A stretch of DNA of 64,000 nt from Ceratopteris richardii (lineage: Eukaryota; Streptophyta; Polypodiopsida; Polypodiales; Pteridaceae), in assembly GCA_020310875.1 (NCBI GenBank), contig CM035414.1:195028365-195092364 (forward strand), read 5' to 3'. Position numbers and translations under genes: made by a program. This document shows, piece after piece, positions 42,140-53,878 of the stretch (the first letter of the stretch is position 1; the number at the start of each line of letters is the position of its first letter). The notes beneath the pieces were generated by a model. It saw nothing but the letters and a program-made list of their open reading frames with translations, was not told the origin of the DNA and made no database searches.

Positions 42140-45100
42140 TCACTCCACAAAAGGAAGTAAGCCCAAAGCTTTGCGGAAAGCTTCAAACTTCTCCCTAGGC
42201 AGAGCCTTCGTCAAAAGGTCTGCAATGTTCTCCTGCGTGGGCACATATGCCAAGCTGATCTCCCCAGCAGAGAACATCTCCCTGACATAGTGATAATGCA
42301 CCTCAATGTGCTTAGTGCGAGCATGGAACACAGGGTTCCTCGCAACTGCCAATGCGCTCTGACTATCAGTGAAGATGGTGGTGGCAGAAGACTAGCCAAC
42401 ACCCAAATCATCCATAAGGCGTCTGAGCCACACACACTCAACAGTCGCTGTGAAAGCTGCCCTATACTCAGTCTCACACCTGAAGTGGCCACAGTAGGCT
42501 GCTTCTTGCTCAACCAAGATATACATGAGCTACCAAGCATGAAGCAAAAACCACTGGTGGACACACGAGTGTCATAGCAACCAGCCCAATCTGAGTCAGA
42601 AAAAGCATGCAAATCTAGCGGTAGTGATCCCCCCTTGGGATAAAACAACCCAAGTAGTCGAGTACCACTCAAGTAGCGAAAGATGCGCTTAACCGCTTTC
42701 CAATGCGTGACTCCTGGGAAATGCATAAACCTGCTCATCTGTGAGACAGCAAACTGAATATCTGTCCGAGTAATGCATAAGTAAATCAAGCATCCAACAG
42801 CCTTCTGATAGAGAACAGCATCAAATGCATCTCCAGCATCATGAAGACTCAATCGTAAACCTGTCTCCATAGGAGTGGCAATAGGCTTACAGTCTTCAAG
42901 GACAAAACGCTGCAATAATATGTCAATATATTTTGTTTGACACAAAGCCATTCCACCATCAACGTGCATAAACTGAATGCCCAAATAGTGATGCAAATGC
43001 CCCAAATCAGACATCTCAAATGAGGCATGCAAATCATCCTTAAAATCAGTAATATGTGTCTCAATAGGACCAGTGAGCAGCATGTCATCAACATAGACAA
43101 CAATGATCAGAAGCACATCATTAGCACGTTTAACATATAAGGTGCTTTCAGTTGGACTGTTCTCAAAACCATGTGCAATCAGATAGGCATGTATCTTCTC
43201 ATACCAAGCACGTGGTGCTTGCTTTAAACCATATAATGCCTTCTTTAACCTGCACACCTGGTTTTCATGCCCTTTCTGCACAAAGCCACGGGGCTGAAAA
43301 ACATACACTTCTTCATGCAAGTCACCATTTAGAAATGGTGTTTTAATGTCCACATGATGTACATTCCAACCATGATGGGCTGCAAGTGCACAAATGCTCC
43401 GAACAGTAGTCATACGACATGTAGGTGCAAAGGTCTCATCAAAATCAATGCCTCTTTCCTGTGCATAACCCTTTGCAACAAGCCTAGCCTTATACCTGTC
43501 AACTGTACCATCAGGTTTACACTTCAGCTTGTATACCCACTTAGTGCCAATGGCCTTCTTGCCAGGAGGCAAGTCACATAAAGACCATGTACCATTCTTC
43601 ATTATAGCATCATATTCAGATTGCATAGCAGCCATCCAATTTTCTGAATTTTGTGCTTCATCAAAAGAAACAGGCTCATTCTCATCAGAGAGACTAGATG
43701 CAGCCATAGCATAGCAATCTGATGCAAAGGAGGCACTATGAGAGCCTGAGCGAGTACGATATGACAAAGGTGCATCTAATTTGTTGTCACGCAAAGTTTG
43801 CACCAGCCATTTTGGCATAGTTTTTGCCTGCTCAATATCAGCTCTCTCATCAACAAGTGCATCATGTAAATCTGCATCAGAAATGGAATGATCTGCATCA
43901 TCATATGAAACCTGCAAAGGCTGAGAAGTTGCCTCATTAGGACCAGCACTAGACTGTCCACCTGTAAAAAGAGGCATCAAAGTATCATACATGTCTTTGG
44001 AGCTAACAGATGTCTCCTTAGTACATGAAAGCAATGGCTGAATAGCATCTTCCACAAAGAAAACATCACGGCTAACTAGAATGCGTTTAGTCTGTGGATG
44101 ATATAGATGATAGCCTTTACTTTCAGAACTGTACCCAACAAAAATACATTTTAATGCCTTATCATCCAATTTTCTGCGATGTTGTTCAGGAACTAATGCA
44201 TATGCCAAACAACCAAAAACACGCACATGAGCAACAGATGGCTTGCGGTCATGCGAAGCCTCATATGGAGTGATAGACTGCAACGCTTTAGTGGGACACC
44301 TGTTCAATACATATGCTGCACACATGACAGCCTCAAGCCAGAAACTATGTGGTAAAGCCTGACTTTTGACCATGCACCTCGCCATCTCCATGAGTGACCT
44401 GTTCTTTCTTTCAGCAACTCCATTCTGTTGAGGTGTATATGGCACTGTACACTAGTGTTTTATCCCATGTTTAGCCAAAAATGCATTAAAATCTGAAGAC
44501 ATATATTCCCCCCCTCGATCAGAACGGAGGGTGCCCATTTTACATGCTGATAGATTTTCAGCCAAAACCAAAAACTGTTTGAAGCACATGAACACTTCGG
44601 AATTTGCTTTGAGTGGATATACCCATGCATGCCTGGAAAAATCATCAATGGAAGTCACGAAGTAAAGGTAATTTCCAAAAGAGGGTGTCTGCATAGGACC
44701 ATAGACATCACTATGTACAAGCTGCAATTTCTGCGTAGCCCGAACTGAACCATCTTTTGGAAAGGAAGAACGCTGCATTTTGCCCAAAATACAGCCTTCA
44801 CAAACATGTTTTCCAGGTGCCTCAAGTTTGGGCAAAGAGGACACCATTTCAGATTTCTGTAGGCGTAACAAACTAGCAAAATTCAGATGACCAAAGCATG
44901 CATGCCAAAGCTTTGCATCTGACATAGCCTGAGAATCATGAACTGCACATGCCGAATCATTCACAGATCTTTCATAGTCTATGAGCTTATACAGCCCACG
45001 ACATAAAATGCCAGAAGCAATAATCACATCGCCATTTGAGAGATCATGGACTGTACACTAGTCATCAACGAATTTCACGACCAAGCTAATCTTGGCTAAT

Positions 45101-45890
45101 GCAGAAACTAATAACAGGTTCTTTTTGATCCCTGGCAGAAATAAAGCATCTGACAAAGTGAAAGAACTACCATCAGTAGTAGTCATAATGATCTTACCAA
45201 CTCCCATAACAGGATAAGAGGAGTTATTGGCGCATGTGACAGTATTCCCTGTAGGGGCAGGCTCGAGTGAAGAGAAGAAACTGCACTGCGAGGTAATATG
45301 TTTGGTCGCCCCACTGTCAAAGTACCAAACATCTGAGTCTACTACAGACATGCACTGATCATGAGAAGATGGGTCAAAATTGCAGACAGTAGTAAACGCC
45401 CATTCTTCTTCCTACACAAGATTTGCAGACTCTGTTTTTGGTGTAGAGGCCTCTGCAACAACCATTCCAGCCTCTTTCTTCTTTGCCTCTTTAGCAGCCA
45501 GTTTTGGACAGTTCTTTATAATATGATCATTTCCTTTACAGTACTTGCAGAACAATTTCTGCTTTTATGATTTCTTCTCATCTTTATCCTGGTTCTTCGA
45601 TTGTGCAGCATTTGCAGATTTCTACTTACTAGTAGAAGAGCTCCATTTTCCTTTGCCCTTCTGACTAGCCAGGAAAGCTTGATCTTCATCAGCTCCAACA
45701 CCTCCAGCACCTGTATTTGTAGTACCTGTAGTCGCAGGTGTAACAAGACGTCTTTCAATACCCTGCACAATGTTCCACAGTCCTTTTGCAACCAGTACAT
45801 GTCGCATCATATAAGCCCATAATGGGTAGTTGGTACATCCAACTTATCCTCAACATCCAATATACGGAATACATCACTGCTTTCAGCCAT
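42140..45890 (-). pseudogene. Copia C Gag-Pol polyprotein, disrupted
   Basis: Minus-strand order: a short Gag (MAESSDVFRILDVEDKLD, then a shift, then NYPLWAYMMRHVLVAKGLW) whose core is deleted; zinc knuckle CKYCKGNDHIIKNC; protease WYFDSGATKHIT; GAG-pre-integrase (HACFGHLN, CEGCILGK); integrase with VHSDVYGPM, RSDRGGEYM and GVAERKNRS; RT with FDETFAPTCRMTTVRSICAL, VDIKTPFLNGDLHEEVYV and YVDDMLLTG; RNase H with DSDWAGCYD and a final NPVFHARTKHIEVHYHYV. One frameshift lies in RNase H at about 42,500 (VATSG then CETEYRAAF). Stops after KFVDD, after HGIKH and in the Gag-protease linker look like former CAG codons. The stretch 42211-44445 is open for 744 residues. Confidence 0.95.
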
Positions 45891-46230
45891 GGCCGGTGAC
45901 TAAAATACCTTGATGCAGAAAATTGACTATATCTCAAAAAGTTGAACGGAACTGCCCAGACGAAATCTGCTAGACCTATAGCAGACTTCGAGACGCTTAA
46001 ACTGACGAACAGAAACTAGTATATACCTTTGGCACAAAAGGACAAAATAGCCTGCACAAGTGCTGCAATAGTGCGTTCGGAGGCCAAAACGAGCTCAGAT
46101 CGCGATTTCGGCACCACACAAGGAAGCTGTTTTGATCTCATAAACACCCTGAGTATGCTCACCAAATTTCGTACGAATCTGAAACTGCAAACGGAGGAGT
46201 GTCGACGACGCCCTAGAAGAAGCAACGACC
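45891..46230 (-). other. Copia C leader
   Basis: Non-coding leader between primer site and the Gag ATG. Small frames here have no motif. Confidence 0.7.
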
Positions 46231-46243
46231 TGCTCTGATACCA
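46231..46243 (-). promoter_or_regulatory. Copia C primer binding site (tRNA-iMet)
   Basis: The minus strand reads tggtatcagagca two bases after the 5' LTR. Confidence 0.95.
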
Positions 46244-46245
46244 AT

Positions 46246-46476
46246 TGTTGGAGATAGAGGTCTACGGAAGCACGCGAACGGCACAAGGAAGAAGAAGAAG
46301 CTTGGAGCAGAAACACACAACACTGAATGTATTACTAGAGAATGTACAAAGATAAGTAGCCCATTAGGGCAATAGGCGTATATACAAGCCGGGGGAAAAA
46401 AACCTCCTAAAGAGGGAAAAAAGTGCCCTGGCAGTCCTAGAGTGTTCACACATATCACTACCTAAATATATCAACA
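46246..46476 (-). repeat. Copia C 5' LTR
   Basis: Partner of 41835-42065. Confidence 0.97.
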
Positions 46477-46481
46477 ACCCA
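46477..46481. repeat. Target site duplication, right flank of copia C
   Basis: accca, as at 41830-41834. Confidence 0.92.
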
Positions 46482-49346
46482 CACCAGCCAAACAAGTGGC
46501 TTTGTTCTTAGATGGCTTACTGAGCACAAAGTTAAGATCATATGTATACTTGAAAGATCCTAGATCCATAGAAGAGTGCGTGCGGACATGCATTGACATA
46601 GAAGATAACTTGGGTGACGAGTTGGGATTATCCAAACTCTATAAGGATTCAGATAGTTCTACTAGTCATATGTCAAGAATCTCCACGAAAATAGAGGAGA
46701 TAGCTGAGCAAGTTGCCAAGAAGATGGGAGTCCAAAATAAACAAACACAGAGAGTCACTCCAGTGAATTGGTGTTATACTTGCGGAGGTGACCACATGGC
46801 TAATGTATGCCCATTGCACAACCAGAACATGAGAGAAAGGAATGCTCCATATTGCACTATTGAGAGAAAATATATGAACCACACGGCTCAAGATTGTCCC
46901 TAGTATAATAAGCAAGCTGTTAGACAGAATTATCAACAACCTTACCAACCAGGTAGGTATCAAAACCAATACCAACAGCCACATTATAGACCACAACAGC
47001 ATTATCAGGCACAATACAGGCCACAACCAGTCTTGGGAAACCAACCACCAGCTCCTGCCAACGTGATTCCAGTCAAATATGCTGTGGGAGAGGAAAATCC
47101 AAATAGAGCATTGGTGCCACTAACCCCATTGATACCAGATAATGACTCTCATGCTCATAGTTCAGACTACTCCCATGAAGGTAGTCCACATGCTTATTAC
47201 ACAGAGTCACCTGAACATAGTGAGATTTACTCGTATCAATATGAGGCACCACCTCTGGAGCAAAATTGGGAGCCAGAATACTCCAATGTCATGTACACAA
47301 ATCCTAACCCTAGGCCCCAATTGAGACAAATGAGACCACAAGCCCCTAGAGGATCTTGTTTCAGATGTCAAGGTGACCATTTCATTTGTGACTGTCCCCA
47401 CCCACCATCTCCGAGTCAAGGACAGGCTATCACAATACAGGCTTTTTGTCCTGATTGTGGCAAAGACCATCTCCCGAGAGATTGTCCAAGAAACCCCTCC
47501 AGTGCACCCAAGGGTACACCCATTAATGTGGTAGGCTTAGTGGCAGATTCAAGTTCAAGTAGTAGCAATGTGGCTCCTATACAAGCTGTCACTAGAGCAC
47601 AAGCCTTAAAACAAGATAAACCAGCATAACAATTAGAGTCGAGTGAATCAGGAGAGCCTAGTAGGAGGAAAACAAGAACATGGAAGGATACCAGAGAGAA
47701 GGCCAATCGCAAGTGGAATAAAAAGTTATCGGAACTAGAAGAAAGCTTAAAAGAAGCGAAAACCGAAACTCCATCCACTCCACCTCATCCCACCCCACCA
47801 CCCATTGTAAATAGACCACAACCAGGGTCTGTTCTTGCAGATCCAACCCTAGAAGGCTTGGACATGATGTTCAAGGCCTACCAGGCTCGACTTCAAGAAG
47901 GGCCTACAGATGCAAACCTAGACAAGAGTTACCCTAGAGTAGATTTAGAGATTGAACGGATGAAAATGTGCATGAAAATGGTAGAACAAGCTCAAGCTAT
48001 ACTCGAGACTAGTCAAAAGTTCAATCAGACAAACTCTATCAAACCGGATTTGCATTTCCAAGGATTACTAGAAAGATTAGAGCAATTGGTAAACAAACCA
48101 CAAGTTTCTTTACCTCCACAGGCTCAACCAGTTATTGAAAGAGGAAGCTCACCACCAATGGGAGCTTATGTTCCTAATTCCACGGATGCCGAAATACCTC
48201 CTTCAATTCAACAGTACTCTGAAGATTTCTTGCGGGAAATACAAGAAGATAAATGGGCCAAGGAGAAGGGTAATTCCCCTCCTATTCCTGAGATTGATGA
48301 TCTTCATGATCAATTTCCCCAAGACATTCCATCTATTTACGGAGATGAAGCTGAACAACAAGAAGACGAAAGGTTAGATTTTGAATCCAATACCTTAGAA
48401 GAACTGCCTCGATTTCCAGGCCCATGGGAATCTGAATCTCTCCATATTAGAGCTCCCACAATACTGGTAAGAAATGAAGACTCAATGGTTCCAAGGAACA
48501 CTGATGTCATGAAGAACACTAAGGTTCAGTGTCACCTCACTCTAGAAGAGCCGCTCAAAGCAAAACCTGAGCTTTGGAATCATGTGAAGGATCAGGTTCC
48601 AGAACTTGAGTCCAATATGCCAAAAACAGGCTCTAAGCAAAAAGTACCAGAGATACCTCTAGACAAAATAGGGGACATGTGTGAGGGTGAAGAAGGTAAT
48701 ACTTATCTTCCCAATCACCTACCAAGGTTACACAACCAAAGCAATCATAGATTCAGGTGCTGGTTTTGCTATTGCGACCACCTCCTTGTGGAAGCAATGG
48801 CGCAAGCCCACATTAAGATCAACTAGAATGAAGCTTCAAATGGCTGATGGTCATTTTGAAAGACCTCTAGGGTTGCTAGAAGGGATAACTCTAACCACTT
48901 GTGGTGTAGAGTTTGAGCACACATTTGCTATATGTGACTTTGAGAAAAATAATGTCAATGAGATGATCCTAGGAAGACCCTTCCTACGACAATTGCAAAT
49001 AGTACAGGATTGGGGAACCGACTCCTTGTACTTGCAGCACTTAGGGGTCACCACCAAGGTCCATTTGAAGGATGTACCACCCCTACAGTGGAATCCTATC
49101 CACAAATCAAAAGAAGATTCAATCTCTGTGTAGTCTGAAAGTTCACCTGATCCATCATGGCTACATGAAGATACTCATTTGTGGATGTGCAAGGTCGCAG
49201 AGGAAGAGGAAAAACGCTTGAAAGCGAGAGAAGAAGGAACTTCACCAGGAGATAGACCAGTTAGAGACCCAACCTACACGCCGATGATCTTTCCAGATCA
49301 GCAACTTAAACCTAAGAAGTCAAATTCTTCAAGTTTGGGTACATGA
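46482..49346 (+). pseudogene. 14 kb element Gag C-terminal part and protease
   Basis: It continues Gag with helix-rich sequence (VALFLDGLLSTKLRSYVYL), then three short zinc knuckles, CYTCGGDHMANVC (46.77 kb), CFRCQGDHFICDC (47.36 kb) and CPDCGKDHLPRDC (47.45 kb), all CX2CX3HX4C. Gln/Pro/Tyr-rich linkers surround them and a long charged spacer (47.6-48.7 kb) follows. A shift near 48,690 leads to the protease: IPITYQ-like strand, AIIDSGAGFAIATTSLW with the catalytic D-S-G, and MILGRPFLRQL. Stops at 46901, 47627 and 49131 are TAG/TAA, each one C-to-T step from a Gln codon. Apart from these and the shift the frame is open. The polyprotein then ends; no RT follows. Confidence 0.9.
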
Positions 49347-50211
49347 ACAATGCATTACATTAGAATTAGAGAACTACATGCTCATAGATCATGGCACCAC
49401 ACACTCTCTTAGCTCTTCTAAGACTAATCATATGGAAGAAGATGTTGTATGTGTCAAAAGCTCTATGATGCAGAAGGAGTCAATCGTGGAAGAACAGGTT
49501 CCAAGGCGGGTGGATCTTTCTTCTTCTCCAAAGAATTAAGTAGCCAGACTAGTAAGTCCACCACAGAGGCAAACACAACTGATCACGACAATTGATACAT
49601 CAAATAGAAAGACACCATTCGATAAGAAAGCAGTTCCGAGCATGATGCAGATCTGGGCACACAAAGGAGAGAAACCACTAGCTTTGCCCCCACAAATCCC
49701 ATCCAGGCAAGCCAACCAGGTCAGAAGACGAAGGAAGCAGCTCTGACAAGCTCAATCACAAGGTATCCAACAAGTTTGGGTACCTAAGAAATTAGCTGCA
49801 GCTCAACAAGGGCGATTACAGATGTGGGTACCTAAGAAGCTCTTACATCTACAACAACCTATGTTCTCCCACATGCGAAAAGTCTCAACAAAGAAGCCAA
49901 AAAGAGAAGAGGGTAAGAACCACGTACAAAGACCGAAACAAGATCAAATCATCTCTTCAACAATAGTAGGAAGACGTGCAAAAAGGATATGGGTTTGGAA
50001 GCCAAAAGTACAAGTAGCCTCCATCAAACCAAAGCGCCAACCACACTAGATACCACAGTTCAGAATGCATCCAAAGAGGAAGATGCCTAAAGTAATCTCT
50101 ACAGTTTCAAATGCTGTTCTAAACTGGATCCCTATAAAGAGGAAGGATCAGTGGTCATCTCGAGATCCAATGGATACCTCCAATAAAGATGACACCAACA
50201 TCTGCAAGTAA
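49336..50211 (+). pseudogene. Basic protein with repeated WVPKK motif, unknown function
   Basis: A frame of about 290 codons (frame +1, with internal stops) follows the protease frame with a one-step shift. It is rich in Lys, Arg, Gln and Pro and carries a short recurring motif: QVWVHEQ (49.34 kb), QVWVPKKL (49.77), QMWVPKKL (49.82), RIWVWKPKV (49.99) and LNWIPIKRK (50.12). I recognise no RT, RNase H, integrase or envelope motif. Its place, where pol should start, and its basic charge suggest a nucleic-acid-binding role or a relic; both are guesses. It could instead be the tail of the Gag-protease protein shifted out of frame. Confidence 0.45.
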
Positions 50212-51562
50212 CATCAGGCCTCGACGAGTGACAACCATGTGCTCCTTGCACAACCTTGTCTTTTGCACCATTCAGGTCATGCATTTCTAAAGTATGCATT
50301 ATATAGGGCCACATTACATGGCTGTGCATAGACACAACTGAGAGTCCCATGCACTAGAGCACATTGACACATGTAAACCACTTTTTGATACTAAACTTTG
50401 CCTTCTTGTTTTGTGACATTCCTCAAAAAAAAAAAAAAAGAGAGGGAAAGAACGTGTTCCTAGGTTTCGCTCGTGGAACATGAATGAGTCATGCTTAGTT
50501 GAAGATTGAACCATCGACTACTGGGCATTTATCACTTTGGATAGAAGTGTGTCTCGGCTAGCAGATGATGTAATTGTTGCCTTATCTGGTAGATGTCAAG
50601 AACTTAGCATGAACATGGCATCCACACCTATGGTTTCCCCTTACCATGGTGGGAGTGAAGATCTTGAAGGTCCACAACTTGAGTGATGCTTAACTACTGC
50701 ATGTATGAGAGCATCCAAGGAGATATTTGCAAGAGTTTGTTTGGTACCCCGAAAATCCTTGTCTGTATACTAGACGAGCAGACTCCTGCTTATGGTGAAC
50801 TAAAGAGAATATGTGAAACTAAGCTTGGTGTAGTTACCCATGTTGTTTGTCAAAGAATATAAAGAAATTCAATTCTTAGTATTTGGCACACGTTGCTTTG
50901 AAAAGAGAAGACAGAACCAGGCACTCAAAAAATTTTTCGGTGGACCAGCAACATGGACATTCATAGACAATGTTCCATCACAAATGTCGGGTATACAACA
51001 TGAAGAGATAGACATCAATCAACCCTTCACCATGGTAAGTATCTTTACTCTGGCAACATCATAACCATGATAGATTAGGAAACCTCTTCGTCAGCATACC
51101 CTTGAGCACTTAGCTCAAGACCCGCAATTTTTGCACCATACTTCTTCCAATGCATTTTCCAAGTAAGCATGCGTAGGGCTACATTACAAGGCCGTGCACA
51201 AGGCACATACTTTTTTCAACCCATGCACATACACACTTACCCATCATTCACTATGGGTTATGAGTACTTTACCCATCATCTTTAGACGACATCCTGGGGC
51301 AACATCAATACCTAGGAAGCAATTCGAAGTTAGCAATTGCTCCAACTCAATCTCGATACGCATTCATGCGGGAATCCACGGAAGAAGCACATACCACGGG
51401 ACTACGACTTGCAAAGGCGTGTAGTGACAAATGAAGGACCAGACAACCAACACTGCCAAATTTGGAAGATAGACGGCTCTTGTTCATACAGAATGGATAC
51501 TACCTCCCAAGCACTACATGGAACAACCACTACAACAAGGGTCTGTCAGGGACGACAGACTC
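50212..51562 (+). other. 14 kb element, non-coding 3' internal region
   Basis: No readable domain on either strand. Two related segments (about 50,262-50,335 and 51,158-51,210) share the pattern gcaccat...gcat...agggc[ct]acattaca[ta]ggc[tc]gtgca. An A run lies at 50,428-50,441. Confidence 0.55.
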
Positions 51563-51578
51563 GAGAGGGGGGGGGGAG
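51563..51578 (+). promoter_or_regulatory. 14 kb element polypurine tract
   Basis: gagaggggggggggag directly before the 3' LTR. Confidence 0.9.
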
Positions 51579-52183
51579 TGTTGAAGCTGAAGGTCAAGGA
51601 CAAAGCATAGGAACACATCTAAGAGGTGGAAACACAAGAAGAAGGAGCAAGTAGGGAGCTCCAAGATGTATATGTCAACTTTTTAGAAGAATTCCCTACA
51701 TAAATAGTGATTTCCATCATTAAAACCATTGTAAATACCATTGTCTATTTTTGTAGCTCCATTTTGTGCAAGCCGAGGAGTCCTCAAGCTTGAGGAGCAT
51801 TAGAAGTATCATCCTACCAATTTTCATAATTTTTAGACTCCGTTTGAGCCCTCAAATAAGCCTTGGAACCTAATTTTTAACTAGTCGGACACTAGGTCTG
51901 GACAGGGCCAAAACTAGTCAAAAAACTATAAAAAGAGCTAGAGAGCTCATTTTTGGGGTTAGCTTGTTAGAGAATAGAGCTTTTGTAAGAGATCTCTTTT
52001 GCAATCGAAGCTTTCCATTGTTCCTCTCTTTGATCTTGCCTTGTGTGTGTGTGTGTATGTGTGTGCATGTTTGTGTGCTTTCACTCACGCACTTGTGCCT
52101 TCACTTGCTCGTGGTCTTCATACCGGTCCTCACGTCTCCGTGGATTGACAAGTAAAGGAGGTGGTGCTTACGCTTGAGCTACA
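51579..52183 (+). repeat. 14 kb element 3' LTR
   Basis: Partner of 38154-38771, with roughly 9 differences in the first 150 bases by eye. Confidence 0.96.
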
Positions 52184-52188
52184 ATGAT
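52184..52188. repeat. Target site duplication, right flank of the 14 kb element
   Basis: atgat, as at 38149-38153. Confidence 0.92.
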
Positions 52189-53823
52189 CACAATCCACAT
52201 GTAGATGTACCAGAATCATCATCGGATGGATTACGAAGATCAAAGAGAATAGAGGAGCAAAGAAGAGCCTTTGAACACATTGTTAACATGGCTCTAATGG
52301 CAGATATCATGGACTCGATAAAGGAACCTACCACCATTGAAGAAGCCCTTGATGATCCCTGTTGGAGAGCGGCAATGCAGTCGGAGTATGATAGTATACT
52401 CAAAAATGATACATGGGATCTAGTTGACTTGCCGCTAAAGAAGAAGGTAATAGGTACTAAATGGATTTGGAAAGCTAAGTATAAAGCAGATGGAACATTA
52501 GAAAAGTATAAGGAAAGATTAGTTGCATAGGGTTTTTCACAGATCGAAGGATTTGATGTTTAAGAAACTTTTGCACCAACAGCACGCATGACAACTATTC
52601 GGACGGTACTTGGAGTAGTTGCACAAAAGGCCTAGCCTATTTTCCAGATGGATTTCAAATCTGCATTTTTGAATGGTCACCTCAAGGAGGAAGTATATGT
52701 ATCTCAACCACCAGGTTTTGAGGTGCCCAATCCAGAAAATAAAGTTTGCAGGTTGAAGAAAGCTTTGTATGGACTTAAGCAAGCTCCACGGGCTTGGTAC
52801 CAACGAATAGATCATTTTTTCAAAAATATGGGTTTTGAAAGAATTACTTCTGTTGCTAACTTGTATGTAACAAAAAGGGATAGCAAGCTAGTTGTTGTCA
52901 TTATATATGTAGATGATTTAATCATTACAGGAGATCATCAAGAACTCATCAATCAAACTCGGATCAGCTTGGGAACTGAGTTTGAAATGACAGACTTAGG
53001 TCTACTCCATTTTTTTCTGGGAATTGAAGTATGGAAAAGGAAGGATGGCGTTTTCATCTCACAACAAAAATATGCCAAAGAGATTCTCAAGGCATTTGGA
53101 ATGATGGACTGCAAGCCAACTAGCACACCTATGGAGGTAAATCATAAGCTATCTATGGATGATAACATGCCTGATGTAGATGCTAAGAAGTATAGGAAGC
53201 TCGTTGGAAGTCTTATTTTTTTGTGCAACACTAGACTAGACATCAGCTATGCTGTTGGAGTATTAAGCAGGTTTTCCAACAAACCTAAGGAAAGTCACTG
53301 GAATGCTTGAATGCAAATTCTAAGGTACATTGTAGGAACCTTGGATTTTGGTATTTTTTATACCACAGGTGATACACTCCAAGGATATTGTGATTCAGAT
53401 TGGGCTCGAGATTGTGATTCTAGAAAATCAATTTCTAGATATTGTTTCTTACTTGCTTGAGGAATATTTTCTTGGGTAAGTAGAAAGCAACCAACTCTCG
53501 CTCTCTCCTCCACTGAAGCACAGTACAAAGCAGCTTGTTTTGCTTCTTGTGAGGCAGTCTGTTCAAGGAGAATTCTTGCAGATCTAGGCTTTCCATCAAA
53601 TATGGCGACTGTACTCAAGTGTGATAATCAAAGTTGTATGGCTATTGCAAAGAACCCAGTATTTCATGCTCGCACCAAGCACATAGAAGTACAGTACCAT
53701 TACATTTGGGAGCTAATTGAAGATGACATTGTGGAGCTAGAATATTGCCCAATAGAGGCAAATTGTGCTGACATATTCACTAAAGCACTTGGAAGAGAGC
53801 AGCTCAACAGACATCTTCAATAG
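52189..53823 (+). pseudogene. Copia B polyprotein, second part: reverse transcriptase and RNase H
   Basis: It starts in frame with the first part. The RT runs from EEALDDPCWRAAMQSEYDSI through [55 protein letters not shown] and [15 protein letters not shown] to the catalytic YVDDLIITG. RNase H follows with YCDSDWARDCDSRKS, LALSSTEAQYKAA, KCDNQSCMAIAKNP and FHARTKHIEVQYHY, ending at a TAG at 53821. Internal stops at 52528, 52561, 52633, 53308 and 53458 break the frame, but no insertion or deletion does. All but 52561 are clearly one transition from the expected Gln, Trp or Arg codon. Confidence 0.95.
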
Positions 53824-53866
53824 ATGGGCATAGGACTAAAACCTACTTGATTTTTCATCGGTAAAC

Positions 53867-53878
53867 ATTGAGGGGGGG
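53867..53878 (+). promoter_or_regulatory. Copia B polypurine tract
   Basis: ttgaggggggg just before the 3' LTR. Confidence 0.9.

Larger units (their letters stand above)
41835..46476 (-). mobile_element. Copia C: compact Ty1/copia element with 231-base LTRs
   Basis: LTRs of 231 bases each (41835-42065, 46246-46476) begin TGTTGATATAT and end TCTCCAACA on the minus strand, with about 11 differences counted by eye. It has an iMet primer site, a polypurine tract, and a perfect 5-bp duplication in the Gag of the 14 kb element. At 4.64 kb it is slightly short because most of the Gag core is deleted. It is the innermost and therefore youngest layer of the nest. Confidence 0.97.
38154..52183 (+). 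mobile_element. Large Ty3-like LTR element with Gag and protease but no RT or integrase (TR-GAG-like)
   Basis: LTRs of 618 and 605 bases (38154-38771, 51579-52183) begin TGTTGAAG and end GAGCTACA. A primer site of Athila type (tggtgccgttgtcgggga) follows the 5' LTR and a strong polypurine tract precedes the 3' LTR. A perfect 5-bp duplication lies in copia B. Without nested copia C it is about 9.4 kb. Its coding is a long Gag with three short zinc knuckles, a protease, and a basic repeat-bearing ORF. I searched all frames from 49,130 to 51,578 and see no RT, RNase H or integrase motif. It must depend on a helper for reverse transcription and integration. Confidence 0.93.

Noticed and set aside
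41835-52183. Copia C supplying Pol to the Gag-only element around it
   Set aside because: Copia and gypsy Gag/Pol are not expected to work together, their primer sites differ, and copia C is a later insertion that breaks the host Gag.
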